Source: Desulfobacteraceae bacterium
GTDB taxonomy: Bacteria; Desulfobacterota; Desulfobacteria; Desulfobacterales; Desulfosalsimonadaceae
Direction of reading: 5' to 3'
Length of the DNA: 64,000 bases
Assembly: GCA_011390465.1 (NCBI GenBank)
Contig: JAABSH010000003.1
Span: 1 to 64,000, forward strand
The notes below the pieces were generated by a model. That model was not told the DNA's origin, did no database searches, and worked only from the letters and a program-made list of their open reading frames with translations. How positions within the stretch are numbered: position 1 is the first letter of the stretch; the number at the start of each line of letters is the position of its first letter. The position numbers and the translations under genes are program-made. Positions 1 through 8,472 of this stretch are shown piece by piece.

Positions 1-618
1 CGACTGGCCTGTGAAAACCCCCTGTCCGACGGCATCCGGGTGGATTGGGCCGGGGAAGGGGAATGGAAAATCACCCTTCGGGTGTTTCGGGATATGGGTC
101 TTGCGTTTGCCGCCGCACTCATGGGAATTTATATTTTGATGGTCATTCAGACCGGTTCTTTTTTCATGCCCCTGCTGATCATGATGGCCATTCCCCTGAC
201 CTTGATCGGCATCATGCCGGGATTCTGGCTGCTGAATCTGATTGCCGGCAACGTGGTGGGCGGTTATGATGATCTGATTTTTTTCACCGCCACCAGCATG
301 ATCGGCATGATTGCATTAGGCGGCATCGTGATCCGGAATTCTCTGGTCCTTATCGAATTCATCCAGGACGCGCTCAAGGAAAACATGCCGGTGAAAGAAG
401 CCATTCTTCAGAGCGGGGCTATCCGGATGCGCCCCATTGTTCTCACTGCCATTACCACCGCTTTAGGGGCGTGGCCCATCACCCTGGATCCCATTTTTTC
501 AGGCCTTGCCTGGGCATTGATCTTCGGGCTGTTCGCGTCCACACTTTTTACTCTGGTGGTGGTGCCGGTGAGTTATTACGCAATCTACGGACAGAAGCTG
601 AAACCGTCAGCTTCCTGA
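1..618 (+). CDS. RND-family efflux transporter, C-terminal fragment
   Basis: The reading frame is open from base 1, so the gene starts before the window; 205 residues are visible. This is the last membrane part of an inner-membrane RND pump of the AcrB/HAE-1 type, which exports drugs or other small molecules using the proton gradient. Several hydrophobic helices are visible. The conserved stretch ending VLIEFIQDAL and the following MRPIVLTAITTALGAWP are typical of the last helices of this family. The first possible start codon, a GTG at 40, is internal. A universal stress gene starts 19 bases after the stop, so the two are probably co-transcribed. Substrate cannot be told from this fragment. 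Confidence 0.85.
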   Translation, partial: RLACENPLSDGIRVDWAGEGEWKITLRVFRDMGLAFAAALMGIYILMVIQTGSFFMPLLIMMAIPLTLIGIMPGFWLLNLIAGNVVGGYDDLIFFTATSMIGMIALGGIVIRNSLVLIEFIQDALKENMPVKEAILQSGAIRMRPIVLTAITTALGAWPITLDPIFSGLAWALIFGLFASTLFTLVVVPVSYYAIYGQKLKPSAS

Positions 619-637
619 ATTAAGGAAGGATAAAACA

Positions 638-1570
638 ATGCGGAAAAAAATTTTAATTGCAACAGATGCTTCCCTGTATTCCCGGAAAGCCATGGAGTAT
701 GCCACAAGCCTGGCGGCGAGCATCGGGAAAGTTGATTTTGTACTGCTGCACGTCCAGCCCATGGTTTCCCAGTATCTTGCGGAAGATGCGATGCGCCTTC
801 CCAAGGTCAAACAGGAGCTCACCCGGGTAAACAAAAAAAACGAAACGATTTCCCGCCAGCTGCTCGAAGAATGCAAATCTTTTCTGGTGAGCCGGGGGGT
901 GGATGCCGGGTGCATTGCCATAGAGACCCAGGCCCGGAAGGGCGGCATTGCTGAACATATCCTGCAGATTGCCGAAGACCGGTCTTTTGATGCCGTGGTC
1001 GTTGGCCGGCGGGGGCTTTCCGGGCTTCAGGAACTGTTTGTGGGCAGCGTGACCACCAGCCTCCTGAATCACTCCCGGGTCATTCCGGTGTGGGTGGCCG
1101 GCGGTCCCTTTGTACCAGACAAGGTGCTGGTGGCGGTGGATGGATCATCCCAGTCCCTGCGGACCGTGGACCATCTGGCGTATATTTTTTCCGGCAATGG
1201 GACCGTGCGGTTCGAGTTTTTAAATATTGAGCCGCTGTTGAGCCGAATTTGTGAAATTGACACAACGGTTTCTGAAACCACTGAACTGGAGGCGGCCATT
1301 TTAACGTCCAATCAGAAATGCATTTCCGATTTTTCGGCGCAAGCCCTGACAATTTTTGCAAACGCGGGCATTGAAAAAGACCGGATCCGTTTTCACACCC
1401 TTAAAAAACAATTGCTCACCGGAAAAGCCATTGTGGATTATGCGCAAAAGGAAAAATTCAGGACCGTGGTCATCGGCAAATCCGGGGCCGGCGGCAGCAG
1501 CGATATCGGAAAAGTGGCAAAATATGCTGTCCAGAAACTCTCTGACGACACGGTGTGGGTGGTTCCATAG
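638..1570 (+). CDS. Universal stress protein, two tandem Usp domains
   Basis: A 310-residue cytoplasmic protein made of two UspA-like domains. The first (about 1-155) keeps the ATP-binding pattern G-x2-G-x9-G-S at residues 123-137 (GRRGLSG...GS). The second (from about 158, VLVAVDGSSQS) has a degenerate version (GKSGAGG), so it may not bind nucleotide. The start at 638 has a good AAGGA ribosome site. It follows the RND pump gene closely. Tandem Usp proteins are known to help cells survive stress or energy limitation; a precise role cannot be assigned. A second tandem Usp lies at 10145-11038. Confidence 0.85.
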   Translation: MRKKILIATDASLYSRKAMEYATSLAASIGKVDFVLLHVQPMVSQYLAEDAMRLPKVKQELTRVNKKNETISRQLLEECKSFLVSRGVDAGCIAIETQARKGGIAEHILQIAEDRSFDAVVVGRRGLSGLQELFVGSVTTSLLNHSRVIPVWVAGGPFVPDKVLVAVDGSSQSLRTVDHLAYIFSGNGTVRFEFLNIEPLLSRICEIDTTVSETTELEAAILTSNQKCISDFSAQALTIFANAGIEKDRIRFHTLKKQLLTGKAIVDYAQKEKFRTVVIGKSGAGGSSDIGKVAKYAVQKLSDDTVWVVP

Positions 1571-1645
1571 CCAAAACCCATTAAAACAGACATCGTTTGC
1601 GTGTGTTTTGACAGGTAAATACTGTACAGCCGGGAGGGGAGCGGT

Positions 1646-2086
1646 ATGCTGAAAAAGTTTGAAAAAGTGATCATTTTCGCGCTGATCGCCATGATGGTGG
1701 TGGTGGTATTCATCTCCACGTTAGAGCTTGCGATTCTGATTGTCAAAGATATCCTGGAGCCGCCTAAATACTGGCTGGGCATTGACCAGTTGTTTGAAAT
1801 CTTCGGCTTTTTTCTGATGATTCTTATTGGCGTCGAGCTTCTGGAAACCATCAAAGCCTATCTTTCGGAAAATGTCGTGCACACGGAAATCGTCCTTGCC
1901 GTGGCCCTGATTGCCATTGCCCGGAAAGTCATCACCCTGGATGTGAAAATGTACGACCCCCTTACGATTTTCGGTATCGCCGCATTGATTTTCGCCATTG
2001 CCATTGCCTATTTTCTGATCAAAAAATGCCGGATTTCTGTTCGGCTGATGGGCAAGGATGCCGAAAGATCAGATACCTGTGTCTGA
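1646..2086 (+). CDS. PsiE-like four-helix membrane protein
   Basis: A 146-residue integral membrane protein with four hydrophobic segments (about residues 8-30, 45-70, 78-100 and 110-130). It fits the phosphate-starvation-inducible PsiE family (PF06146) in size, topology and the GVELLETIKAYL stretch after the second helix. The function of this family is not known. The start is well supported by a strong GGAGGGGAG site just upstream. It lies 75 bases after the stress protein and ends before a likely terminator, so RND pump, Usp and this gene may be one transcript. Confidence 0.75.
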   Translation: MLKKFEKVIIFALIAMMVVVVFISTLELAILIVKDILEPPKYWLGIDQLFEIFGFFLMILIGVELLETIKAYLSENVVHTEIVLAVALIAIARKVITLDVKMYDPLTIFGIAALIFAIAIAYFLIKKCRISVRLMGKDAERSDTCV

Positions 2087-2108
2087 GTTCGGCTGCGGAA
2101 GCAAGATG

Positions 2109-2147
2109 AATAAAATCAGCAGGTAAGAAGTTGATTTTATTTTTTTT
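2109..2147 (+). terminator. Likely intrinsic terminator after the PsiE-like gene
   Basis: Perfect 10-base inverted repeat AATAAAATCA / TGATTTTATT with a 13-base loop, running directly into a T tract. The stem is A/T-rich, so efficiency is uncertain. Confidence 0.55.
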
Positions 2148-2168
2148 GGATGATTCATAATTCACGGT

Positions 2169-2197
2169 TTGACATCCCAGCATCCCCAACCTTTAAG
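2169..2197 (+). promoter_or_regulatory. Possible sigma-70 promoter for the CGGC remnant and SGNH hydrolase
   Basis: TTGACA, a 17-base spacer, then TTTAAG. It lies just after the putative terminator and before the ribosome site AAAGGA of the 2214 ORF. The -35 is perfect; the -10 is weak. Confidence 0.4.
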
Positions 2198-2213
2198 AAT
2201 TGAAAGGATTTAA

Positions 2214-2399
2214 ATGAAGACAAAGATCGGGATAATTATGTGCGATCGCTATAAGGTAGATGTTATTGTGGGGACGCACCCGATTCCGAAAAAATATCTT
2301 GAGATGCACACTAATCTCGGGACATGGAACAACTCTGCCTGGAAGCCCTTTACAGCGCCGACCCTGAGTAATGAAGCAACCCGCGCAAGTTACGACTGA
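2214..2399 (+). pseudogene. Internally deleted CGGC-domain protein remnant
   Basis: A 61-codon ORF whose start (KIGIIMCDRYK) resembles the beginning, and whose end (VIVGTHPIPKKYLEMHTNLG) resembles the C-terminal end, of CGGC-domain (PF08821) proteins, which normally run to roughly 120-150 residues. The Cys-rich centre that names the family is absent, and the two ends are joined in frame after residue 14. The ribosome site (AAAGGA) is intact, so a short peptide could still be made. The family match is from memory of the conserved ends, not from a search. It may instead be an unrelated small protein. Confidence 0.5.
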
Positions 2400-2468
2400 T
2401 AATTGCCATTGCAAACCTGTTTGGATGCATTGATAGGATTTTGTTCGGCTGCCAATTTAAGGTGTCAA

Positions 2469-3491
2469 ATGATATACGATGGGGTTGAACTGCATAATAT
2501 TGAGGATCTTGTTTCTGTTCGGGGCTGCGCAGGGTTGCGGATGCAGCGGATTCCCGAATCTGTCCGCACAAAGCTGAATCCCGAGGCCCAGGCTCAGATG
2601 TGCCGCCCGTCCTGCGCGGAAATTCGTTTTGTGAGCCATCAACCGGTCATAGTAGAACTCTCCTGCCCGGAAGGGACGGGGGATATTGAAGTGTTTTACG
2701 GCCCGTTTCAGAGTCGAAAACGATATACGGTGAAACAGGATATATCCGTGATTAGGGTAGAGATGCCGGATCAGATGAATTTGTATGACCGGTCCAAACT
2801 ACCGGATTTGGCATTTTCACCGGATGTCTGCCGGCTTCTCATGTCCGGCGATCCCATGTTTATTCATAGCGTGAAGGGCTCTCGGCTAAGGCCCCCGAAT
2901 TTTGAAGAACTGCCACGCCTGCGGTATCTGGCCTACGGCACATCCATTACCCAGCAGGGCCATGCCACCGGTCCCCATCTTACCTATGTAGAGCAGGCCG
3001 CCATCCGCCTGGGGGCGGATGCAATTAATCTGGGTACCGGCGGCTCCGCCTATTGTGAGCCGGAAATCGCGGATTATATTGCCGGCCGGGAGGACTGGCA
3101 TTTTGCAACCCTTGCCCTTTCCGTCAACATGCTCAAATTTTCGGTGGATTTTTTCTATGACCGGGCCGCTTACATGATCAATACCATCTGCGGATCAAAC
3201 CCTGTTCGCCCGGTGATTTGCATAACCCTGTTTCCGTATGCCAGGGAGTTCGGGGACACGTTTATCGGTCTGGAGGACAAAGGCTCGCCGGATGATTACC
3301 GGAAAGCCCTGCATCAGGCTGTGGCTGACTGTCCTTATAACAATGCGCAGCTTCTCGAAGGTTCCCAGGTGCTGGATGATATTTCCGGATTGTCACCGGA
3401 CTTGCTTCACCCCGGAGACCAGGGCATGATTTTTATGGGGGAAAATCTGGCGCGTCAGATCCGGCCCTTGATCCGGAAACTGGATTTTTAA
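2469..3491 (+). CDS. SGNH/GDSL-type hydrolase (probable esterase)
   Basis: About 340 residues from the ATG at 2469, preferred over an in-frame upstream start at 2403 because AAGGTG lies just upstream and the extra 22 residues look non-native. The N-terminal half (about 1-140) is beta-rich, like the jelly-roll domain preceding SGNH domains in carbohydrate esterases. The SGNH domain then shows the nucleophile motif YGTSIT, a Gly-rich block with LGTGGSAY, an SVNM segment in place of the usual G-x-N-D, and the C-terminal catalytic pair in DLLHPGD. No signal peptide is seen, so it is probably cytoplasmic. Substrate unknown; deacetylation of a sugar is a reasonable guess. Confidence 0.7.
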   Translation: MIYDGVELHNIEDLVSVRGCAGLRMQRIPESVRTKLNPEAQAQMCRPSCAEIRFVSHQPVIVELSCPEGTGDIEVFYGPFQSRKRYTVKQDISVIRVEMPDQMNLYDRSKLPDLAFSPDVCRLLMSGDPMFIHSVKGSRLRPPNFEELPRLRYLAYGTSITQQGHATGPHLTYVEQAAIRLGADAINLGTGGSAYCEPEIADYIAGREDWHFATLALSVNMLKFSVDFFYDRAAYMINTICGSNPVRPVICITLFPYAREFGDTFIGLEDKGSPDDYRKALHQAVADCPYNNAQLLEGSQVLDDISGLSPDLLHPGDQGMIFMGENLARQIRPLIRKLDF

Positions 3492-3495
3492 AAAA

Positions 3496-3524
3496 TTGAC
3501 GTTTTTTGAAATGATTACTATGAT
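3496..3524 (+). promoter_or_regulatory. Good sigma-70 promoter for the small ORF at 3580
   Basis: TTGACG, exactly 17 bases, then TATGAT, placed about 55 bases before the start of the 85-residue protein. Both hexamers match the consensus at five of six positions. Confidence 0.6.
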
Positions 3525-3579
3525 ACGTCTAAGGTAATGTTTTGCGTTTCATTATGACATTCAACAAAAGGAGAGCACC

Positions 3580-3837
3580 ATGTACGAAAAAGAACAACTT
3601 TGCAAAAAAATTCAGGAGATTTATCCGGATATCGGAGAATGCGGCATTGATGTGGATGTGGATTATGATGAATCGGAAAAAAGCTGGGTGGTCAACCTGA
3701 AGTCCGGCCAAAAAGCGTTAAAAACTTATCTTGAAGATAAAGACGCGGATTTGTGCATGGAAGGCAAACAGTGTGTCTCCCTTGGTATTGAGATCAACCA
3801 GCTGAAAGACAGCATTGAACGAATGCCAAAAGATTAG
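3580..3837 (+). CDS. Small acidic protein of unknown function
   Basis: An 85-residue, soluble, strongly acidic protein preceded by an AAAGGAG ribosome site and a good promoter, so it is likely expressed. It has four Cys (LCKK, ECGI, LCME, QCVS) and a GIDVDVDYDESEK segment that could fold as a small alpha/beta unit. No recognised domain. It stands alone between two intergenic gaps. A G-rich imperfect hairpin at about 3878-3910 (GGGGTGC...GCACTCCCC, then ATTTTT) may terminate it. Confidence 0.6.
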   Translation: MYEKEQLCKKIQEIYPDIGECGIDVDVDYDESEKSWVVNLKSGQKALKTYLEDKDADLCMEGKQCVSLGIEINQLKDSIERMPKD

Positions 3838-3963
3838 CCGCGTCTCATTTTTTGAAAACTTCGATTAATTGACGTCGGGGGTGCGGAAATCTCTGCACTC
3901 CCCGCAATTTTTCAAACCTGAAGTTCGCTGCGTTATTTTATACACAGAGAAGAGGGGGATACC

Positions 3964-4236
3964 ATGTCATTAAAAGATAATCTGATCAAAAAACTGGAAT
4001 CCCAGATTGACGCCTGGGACAAGGAAGTGGAAGCCAAAAAAGCAGCAGCCGAGCAAAAGGAAGCAGAAGCAGAAACCGAAAAAGCGGCCGCGGAAGTAAA
4101 AGACGGCATCTTGGATAATGTGCGGTCCCTCCAGGCCGATATTAATGCGGCAAAGAAAAAAATTACCGAAATCCGGGAAGCCGGAGAAGACCGTATTGAC
4201 GGGTTTAAAAAACAGATCAGCGACTGGTTGAAGTAA
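3964..4236 (+). CDS. Small coiled-coil protein coupled to the oxidoreductase
   Basis: A 90-residue, almost entirely charged helix rich in Ala, Lys and Glu (for example EVEAKKAAAEQKEAEAE), with no Cys and no membrane segment; a continuous coiled coil is expected. Its stop codon overlaps the start of the following flavoprotein gene (TAATG), so the two are translationally coupled. This suggests it works with, or scaffolds, the reductase. It recalls small coiled-coil stress or apolipoprotein-like proteins, but no family is recognised. Confidence 0.65.
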   Translation: MSLKDNLIKKLESQIDAWDKEVEAKKAAAEQKEAEAETEKAAAEVKDGILDNVRSLQADINAAKKKITEIREAGEDRIDGFKKQISDWLK

Positions 4237-5648
4237 TGGACGCCCATGATTTTTTCGATGTCGTGATTGTGGGCTCCGGCACCGCCGGACAGAGTGCAGC
4301 ATTCTTTTTGAAGCAAAAAGGGCTGTCCGTGGCAATAGTGGAAAAATCGGACCGGCCCGGCGGGGTTTGTGCCCTTGCCGGGTGCCAGGCCAAGAAATGG
4401 TTTTATGAAACAGCCGAAACCCTTGCCCGCAGCCGGCATCTTCTGGGAAAAGGCATTTCATCGGCGGCAGAAGGTGACTGGTCCCAAGTATTCGCCCAAA
4501 AACAGCAGTTTACGGAAAAAGTACCCCGGGGCACGGTAAAAAGTCTTGAAAAAGCCGGCATTTCCTTTATCCCGGGCCATGCCGCGTTTCAGGATCCGAC
4601 AACCCTTTTGGTAAACGGCAGCGCCATTGCCGCCCGCTATGTTATTCTTGCCACAGGCGCCCGGCCCATGGCGCTTCCCTTTGACGGCGCCGGACACATG
4701 ATCACCAGCAGCCAGTTTCTGGCACTGGAAACCCTGCCCGCCGCTATTGCGTTTATCGGCGGCGGGTTTATCTCTTTTGAATTTGCCCATTTTGCCGCAC
4801 GTATCGGGGATGCCCGCCGGAAAATCGCCATATTTGAAGTGAGCCACCGGCCCCTGGGGCCTTTTGACGCGGAAATGGTGGGGTTGCTTCAGCAGGCAAG
4901 TGCTGACGAAGGAATTTCCGTGCACTGCAATGTCAAAATTACCGCCATTGAAAAAGTCAAAGGCCCGGAAGCCGGGTTTTTGATCCATACCGCAGGAGGC
5001 GATGGGTTCAAGGCTGATCTGGTGGTACATGGGGCCGGCCGGGTGGCGGATCTGGAACCTCTCGGGCTGGATGCGGCGGAAATTGAGCATACCCGCCAGG
5101 GGATCATTGTGGATGCAGCCATGCGTACGTCCAATCCCCGGGTGTTTGCCGTGGGCGACTGCGCGGCCACAGTTCAGCTGGCCCGGGTGGCGGATGCGGA
5201 AGCCCTGGTGGCGGCCGGCACTATCCTGGAAGAAATGGGAAACGGTCAGGGCCAAAAACCTGCCATGGATTATCATGCGGTGCCGGCAGTGCTTTTTACC
5301 TATCCGCAGCTGGCCATGATCGGAAAAACCGAAGATATGCTTAAAGAGGACATGCTTATAAAGGACGGGCAGTCCTATGGGAAAAGTTTTGCCAAACAGC
5401 TCTCCTGGCCCACTTACCGGCGAGTGGGCATGAAACACGCAGCTTACAAAATACTGGTGGATGATCAGCGCCGGATTCTGGGGGCGCATTTTCTCTCGGA
5501 TAATGCCACCGGCCTTGCAAGCATCATCCGCCAGGCCATGCTGCACAAGATACCGGCAGATGAACTCTACCGCGAGACCCTTATGAATCCTTACCCCAGC
5601 CGGGAAAGCGATTTGCGTTACATGCTTGAACCGTTTTTAAAAAGCTGA
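4236..5648 (+). CDS. FAD-dependent pyridine nucleotide-disulfide oxidoreductase (Lpd/MerA-like)
   Basis: A 470-residue class I flavoprotein reductase. It has an N-terminal FAD-binding GSGTAG (residues 13-18), the redox-active disulfide C45-x4-C50 in GGVCALAGC, a second nucleotide-binding GGGFISFEFAH, the FAD motif VFAVGDCA, and a C-terminal dimerisation domain. The usual C-terminal His-Pro...Glu base motif reads NPYPSRES, with Tyr where His normally stands, as far as can be aligned by eye. It is therefore probably not a standard dihydrolipoamide dehydrogenase or glutathione reductase; mercuric-reductase-like or unknown disulfide reductases are alternatives. No 2-oxoacid dehydrogenase or mer genes lie nearby. 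It is coupled to the preceding coiled-coil gene. Confidence 0.8.
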   Translation: MDAHDFFDVVIVGSGTAGQSAAFFLKQKGLSVAIVEKSDRPGGVCALAGCQAKKWFYETAETLARSRHLLGKGISSAAEGDWSQVFAQKQQFTEKVPRGTVKSLEKAGISFIPGHAAFQDPTTLLVNGSAIAARYVILATGARPMALPFDGAGHMITSSQFLALETLPAAIAFIGGGFISFEFAHFAARIGDARRKIAIFEVSHRPLGPFDAEMVGLLQQASADEGISVHCNVKITAIEKVKGPEAGFLIHTAGGDGFKADLVVHGAGRVADLEPLGLDAAEIEHTRQGIIVDAAMRTSNPRVFAVGDCAATVQLARVADAEALVAAGTILEEMGNGQGQKPAMDYHAVPAVLFTYPQLAMIGKTEDMLKEDMLIKDGQSYGKSFAKQLSWPTYRRVGMKHAAYKILVDDQRRILGAHFLSDNATGLASIIRQAMLHKIPADELYRETLMNPYPSRESDLRYMLEPFLKS

Positions 5649-5689
5649 GGGTGGTACCTTTTTCAACCGATCGATTACAATACACTATG

Positions 5690-5719
5690 CTTTCAGAAAT
5701 GAATTTTCATTTCTGAAAG
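5690..5719 (+). other. Perfect 13-bp hairpin between reductase and radical SAM genes
   Basis: CTTTCAGAAATGA, a 4-base loop ATTT, then TCATTTCTGAAAG. It is not followed by a T tract, so a factor-independent terminator is doubtful. It could be a transcript-end hairpin or a protein-binding palindrome. Confidence 0.5.
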
Positions 5720-5750
5720 TCCATCATCAGCACATCAGAGAATTATAATC

Positions 5751-7199
5751 ATGCCGACGCAATTAAACCGCCCGGAAACCCGCTTCAAAGAAAACCATCC
5801 AAACCCCACCGAATCTGCCGCGTCTGCTGATGTCGTGCTGGTCTATCCGTATTTTTTCACCCATTCGCCCCAGGCCATGCTGTTTCATCCCCTTGGTATC
5901 GCTCAGCTGGCAGCTGTTCTCAGAGGCCGCGGGCTGCGCACGCAGGTTGTTGACTGTACATTTGGCCAAACCGACGACGTTATTTCAACAATCGTTCATG
6001 CCCGGCCCCGGATTGTGGGGATTTATGCCATGCTGTCCATGTCGGAAAATGCCCTGGCCCTGGCCCGTGAGATCCGCCGAATGCTTCCCCGAATGCTTCC
6101 CCGGACGCTGCTGGTCTGCGGCGGTCCGCTTCCCACGCTGCAACCGGACCGGTTTTTACCGGATTTTGACACGGTATTCTGCGGCGAGGCCCATGCCGCT
6201 TTTCCCGATTTTTGTCTGGATTACATTCGGTCCAACAGCCAGTCCAAAGATCTTTTCCACTGGGTCAAAAATCCGGAAAAATATCCCGGCATCTATGTGA
6301 AGCATCCCCAAAGTGAAATTGTGACCCAAAGCATGCCCCGATCATCTGAGGCAAAAACCCTTAACGCTCTTTGCCTTCCGGACCGCAGTGATTATGATCA
6401 TAGACAGTATCAAGGGTTCTGGCTGGATCGGGAAGGGGTTTCACTGGCCACCATCATGACCAGTTACGGGTGTCCTTTTGACTGCGAGTTCTGCTCAAAA
6501 CCGATATTCGGCAATCATTTCCGGCAGCGGGACATGGATCCGGTATTTGAAGAAATCAAAGACATCAAACGCCTGGGATACACAGGACTCTGGATTGCAG
6601 ATGACTGCTTTTGCCTGGACCCGGCATACGCGCGAGAATTTTGCCGCCGCATGATATCTGAAAAACTGGACATGAAATGGTTCTGCCTGTCCCGGGTGGA
6701 TCGCATGACGCCATCTGATATTGCGCTGTGGCAGGATGCCGGATGCCGGAAAGTCTTTTTCGGCCTTGAGTCCGGCAGCAATGATATTTTGAAGCTGATG
6801 AACAAGAAGACCACAATCGAACAGGCGGAAAAAACCATTCACCGGTTTGCGCAAACCAGCATCCAAACCGCCGGGTTTTTTATGGTGGGATACCCCGGAG
6901 AAACCTATGACACCATTGAAATGACGTTCAAATGGGCGCTTTCTTTGCCTTTGGACGAGATTTCCTTTACCGTTCCCTATCCTTTGCCGGGAACACGATT
7001 GTATGATCGCGTAACACCGGTAAAAGAAAATCCGGACTGGCGGTATGAAAATGAAAACCGCCTGGTTTTTCAATCCGAGTTTGATGAAGCCTATCTGAAA
7101 AAACGGATTAAGAGCGTTTATGAACAGTTTGCGGCCCGGGACCTGGTTAACGCTGCCAGGCCGCAGCCGAAAACCCCGGCAAAACCCCCTAAGAATTAA
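5751..7199 (+). CDS. Radical SAM protein with N-terminal B12-binding-type domain
   Basis: A 482-residue protein. Residues about 25-165 form a cobalamin-binding-like Rossmann domain of the kind found before radical SAM domains (VLVYPYFF..., then GGPLPTLQPDRF and CGEAH); the DxHxxG cobalamin ligand motif is not seen. The radical SAM 4Fe-4S motif C241-x3-C245-x2-C248 lies in YGCPFDCEFCSKP, followed by the typical FGLESGSNDIL and TAGFFMVGYPGE stretches. Members do methylations, ring rearrangements or C-C bond chemistry; the substrate is unknown. A 12-base tandem duplication near 6079-6104 gives RMLPRMLPR. An uncharacterised gene begins about 20 bases after the stop. Confidence 0.85.
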   Translation: MPTQLNRPETRFKENHPNPTESAASADVVLVYPYFFTHSPQAMLFHPLGIAQLAAVLRGRGLRTQVVDCTFGQTDDVISTIVHARPRIVGIYAMLSMSENALALAREIRRMLPRMLPRTLLVCGGPLPTLQPDRFLPDFDTVFCGEAHAAFPDFCLDYIRSNSQSKDLFHWVKNPEKYPGIYVKHPQSEIVTQSMPRSSEAKTLNALCLPDRSDYDHRQYQGFWLDREGVSLATIMTSYGCPFDCEFCSKPIFGNHFRQRDMDPVFEEIKDIKRLGYTGLWIADDCFCLDPAYAREFCRRMISEKLDMKWFCLSRVDRMTPSDIALWQDAGCRKVFFGLESGSNDILKLMNKKTTIEQAEKTIHRFAQTSIQTAGFFMVGYPGETYDTIEMTFKWALSLPLDEISFTVPYPLPGTRLYDRVTPVKENPDWRYENENRLVFQSEFDEAYLKKRIKSVYEQFAARDLVNAARPQPKTPAKPPKN

Positions 7200-7220
7200 A
7201 TTCCTGCGGGATCTATTGAG

Positions 7221-8021
7221 TTGCTTTCGCTTTCAGATACTCTGTTTTTAGTTCAGTCCGCTTCACCCGGAGAAGGCAAAACCCGCGAAATGGCAAAGGG
7301 CCTTATCCTGTGCCATCAGGATGGGGAATTTTCCGGAGAATCTGCGGGATTTGGATTGCCCGTACTGAAAACAAAAAACCAGACGATTTTTCCGTCTTAT
7401 GTTTCCACCACCCGACACCCATCCGGCAGCGTGGAAGTGGTGTATCATTTAAACCGCGTTACCGCCTGGCAGATTTCGGGGGTCGCGGCGCCAGCGCTGT
7501 TTTCGCATTTTATGGAAAAAATCGTGGCCTTTTATATGAACCGGCCAAAATTTCAATCAACCGGTTTAACCATTCGAAATACGTTATTTACGTTTTTTAA
7601 GATTCAGAGCACCATGACACCCGGCAAAAGTTTTGGATACTGCCGGGTTCTCTATGAGGCAAACCGTCTTCAGCTGAAAATCAGTGTAAAGGGTCCGGTG
7701 CTCAAAAATCCGGACCAGCTGATTTTGTTAAACGAGGTTCCGGGTGTTGATTTTACGCGATTGGTCATTTCCGATAAAAACAGCAAAAAAATACTTGAAG
7801 GCGCAGATTTTTGTCCCTGGCAGCCGTGCCCCATTGAAACAGCTGTTGAAAATCCCGGTCTTCACATTGGATTTTTTTTATCCCTTCCGGAAAACCAGAA
7901 AAAATCACGCTTTGACATTGCTGCGGGCCGGGAAGTGGGGCAGGATCTCAACTGGGCCGGGTTGTCCCTTGCCCCGGACTTAAGCAAATTTGTGTATTTT
8001 GTCAATTTTTATCAGTTTTGA
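7221..8021 (+). CDS. Uncharacterised protein downstream of radical SAM gene
   Basis: A 266-residue protein with no recognised domain, probably cytoplasmic and beta-rich. The start is uncertain: the TTG at 7221 has only a weak ribosome site, and an internal ATG at 7290 (MAKGLILCHQDG) is an alternative. It lies 21 bases after the radical SAM gene and 14 bases before the next ATG, which suggests a three-gene operon. Recognisable features are limited to scattered Cys residues and a run of aromatic residues at the C-terminus (FVYFVNFYQF). Confidence 0.6.
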   Translation: MLSLSDTLFLVQSASPGEGKTREMAKGLILCHQDGEFSGESAGFGLPVLKTKNQTIFPSYVSTTRHPSGSVEVVYHLNRVTAWQISGVAAPALFSHFMEKIVAFYMNRPKFQSTGLTIRNTLFTFFKIQSTMTPGKSFGYCRVLYEANRLQLKISVKGPVLKNPDQLILLNEVPGVDFTRLVISDKNSKKILEGADFCPWQPCPIETAVENPGLHIGFFLSLPENQKKSRFDIAAGREVGQDLNWAGLSLAPDLSKFVYFVNFYQF

Positions 8022-8035
8022 AAAAAGGAGACAGT

Positions 8036-8320
8036 ATGACGGAAAGTTTTGCATTCAAAGACCTGGAAGCACTGATGGCAGAAGCGGACGAACTGATTCA
8101 AAAAATTAACCGTGATGCGTCAATGGACGCGGCAGAAGCCCATGGCCGGGAGCTTGAAAAACAAACCCGGCAACTTGAACAGATCAAATCCGAACTTGCG
8201 GTTTCCAAAGAAGCGCACCCGGAAAAATCATCTGAGAGTACCGGCAGTGCGGAAGGCATGCACGAGGCCATTGAGGATATCGTAGAAGCCATGAAAAACT
8301 TGAAAAACAAAATTTTCTGA
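8036..8320 (+). CDS. Small coiled-coil protein
   Basis: A 94-residue, acidic, helix-rich protein. The ATG at 8036 is chosen because AAAAAAGGAGAC lies just upstream, even though the frame is open six codons earlier. It begins MTESFAFKDLEALM and shows heptad-like spacing (LEKQTRQLEQIKSEL), a flexible Ser/Glu-rich middle and a C-terminal helix. No family recognised. It lies close behind the preceding unknown gene, probably in the same operon. Confidence 0.6.
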   Translation: MTESFAFKDLEALMAEADELIQKINRDASMDAAEAHGRELEKQTRQLEQIKSELAVSKEAHPEKSSESTGSAEGMHEAIEDIVEAMKNLKNKIF

Positions 8321-8346
8321 TTATTATAAAAGGTAGCTTTTTTATG

Positions 8347-8405
8347 ACCTGCCCATAGCGGCAGGTACTTTACTTTTAGCAAAAACCTTTGGAAACGCCA
8401 AAGGT
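8347..8405 (+). other. Two hairpins in the leader upstream of sufC
   Basis: ACCTGCC...GGCAGGT (8347-8366) and ACCTTTGG...CCAAAGGT (8385-8405) lie 70-130 bases before the sufC start. The first could terminate the upstream operon; the second, with a short GAAAC-type loop, lies within the likely sufC leader. No known riboswitch or Rrf2-type operator was recognised. Confidence 0.4.
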
Positions 8406-8472
8406 CTGTCCGGCTTTGTTTTTCAATTATTACCAACCAGGGTATTCCCAATCTGGAAAAGAGAGAAGACCT

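Noticed and set aside
4458-5546. Long 362-codon ORF opposite the oxidoreductase gene
   Set aside because: It is antisense to a well supported flavoprotein; composition and lack of ribosome site mark it as a shadow.
8321-8472. Known riboswitch in sufC leader
   Set aside because: The two hairpins do not match any riboswitch consensus I can recall with confidence.
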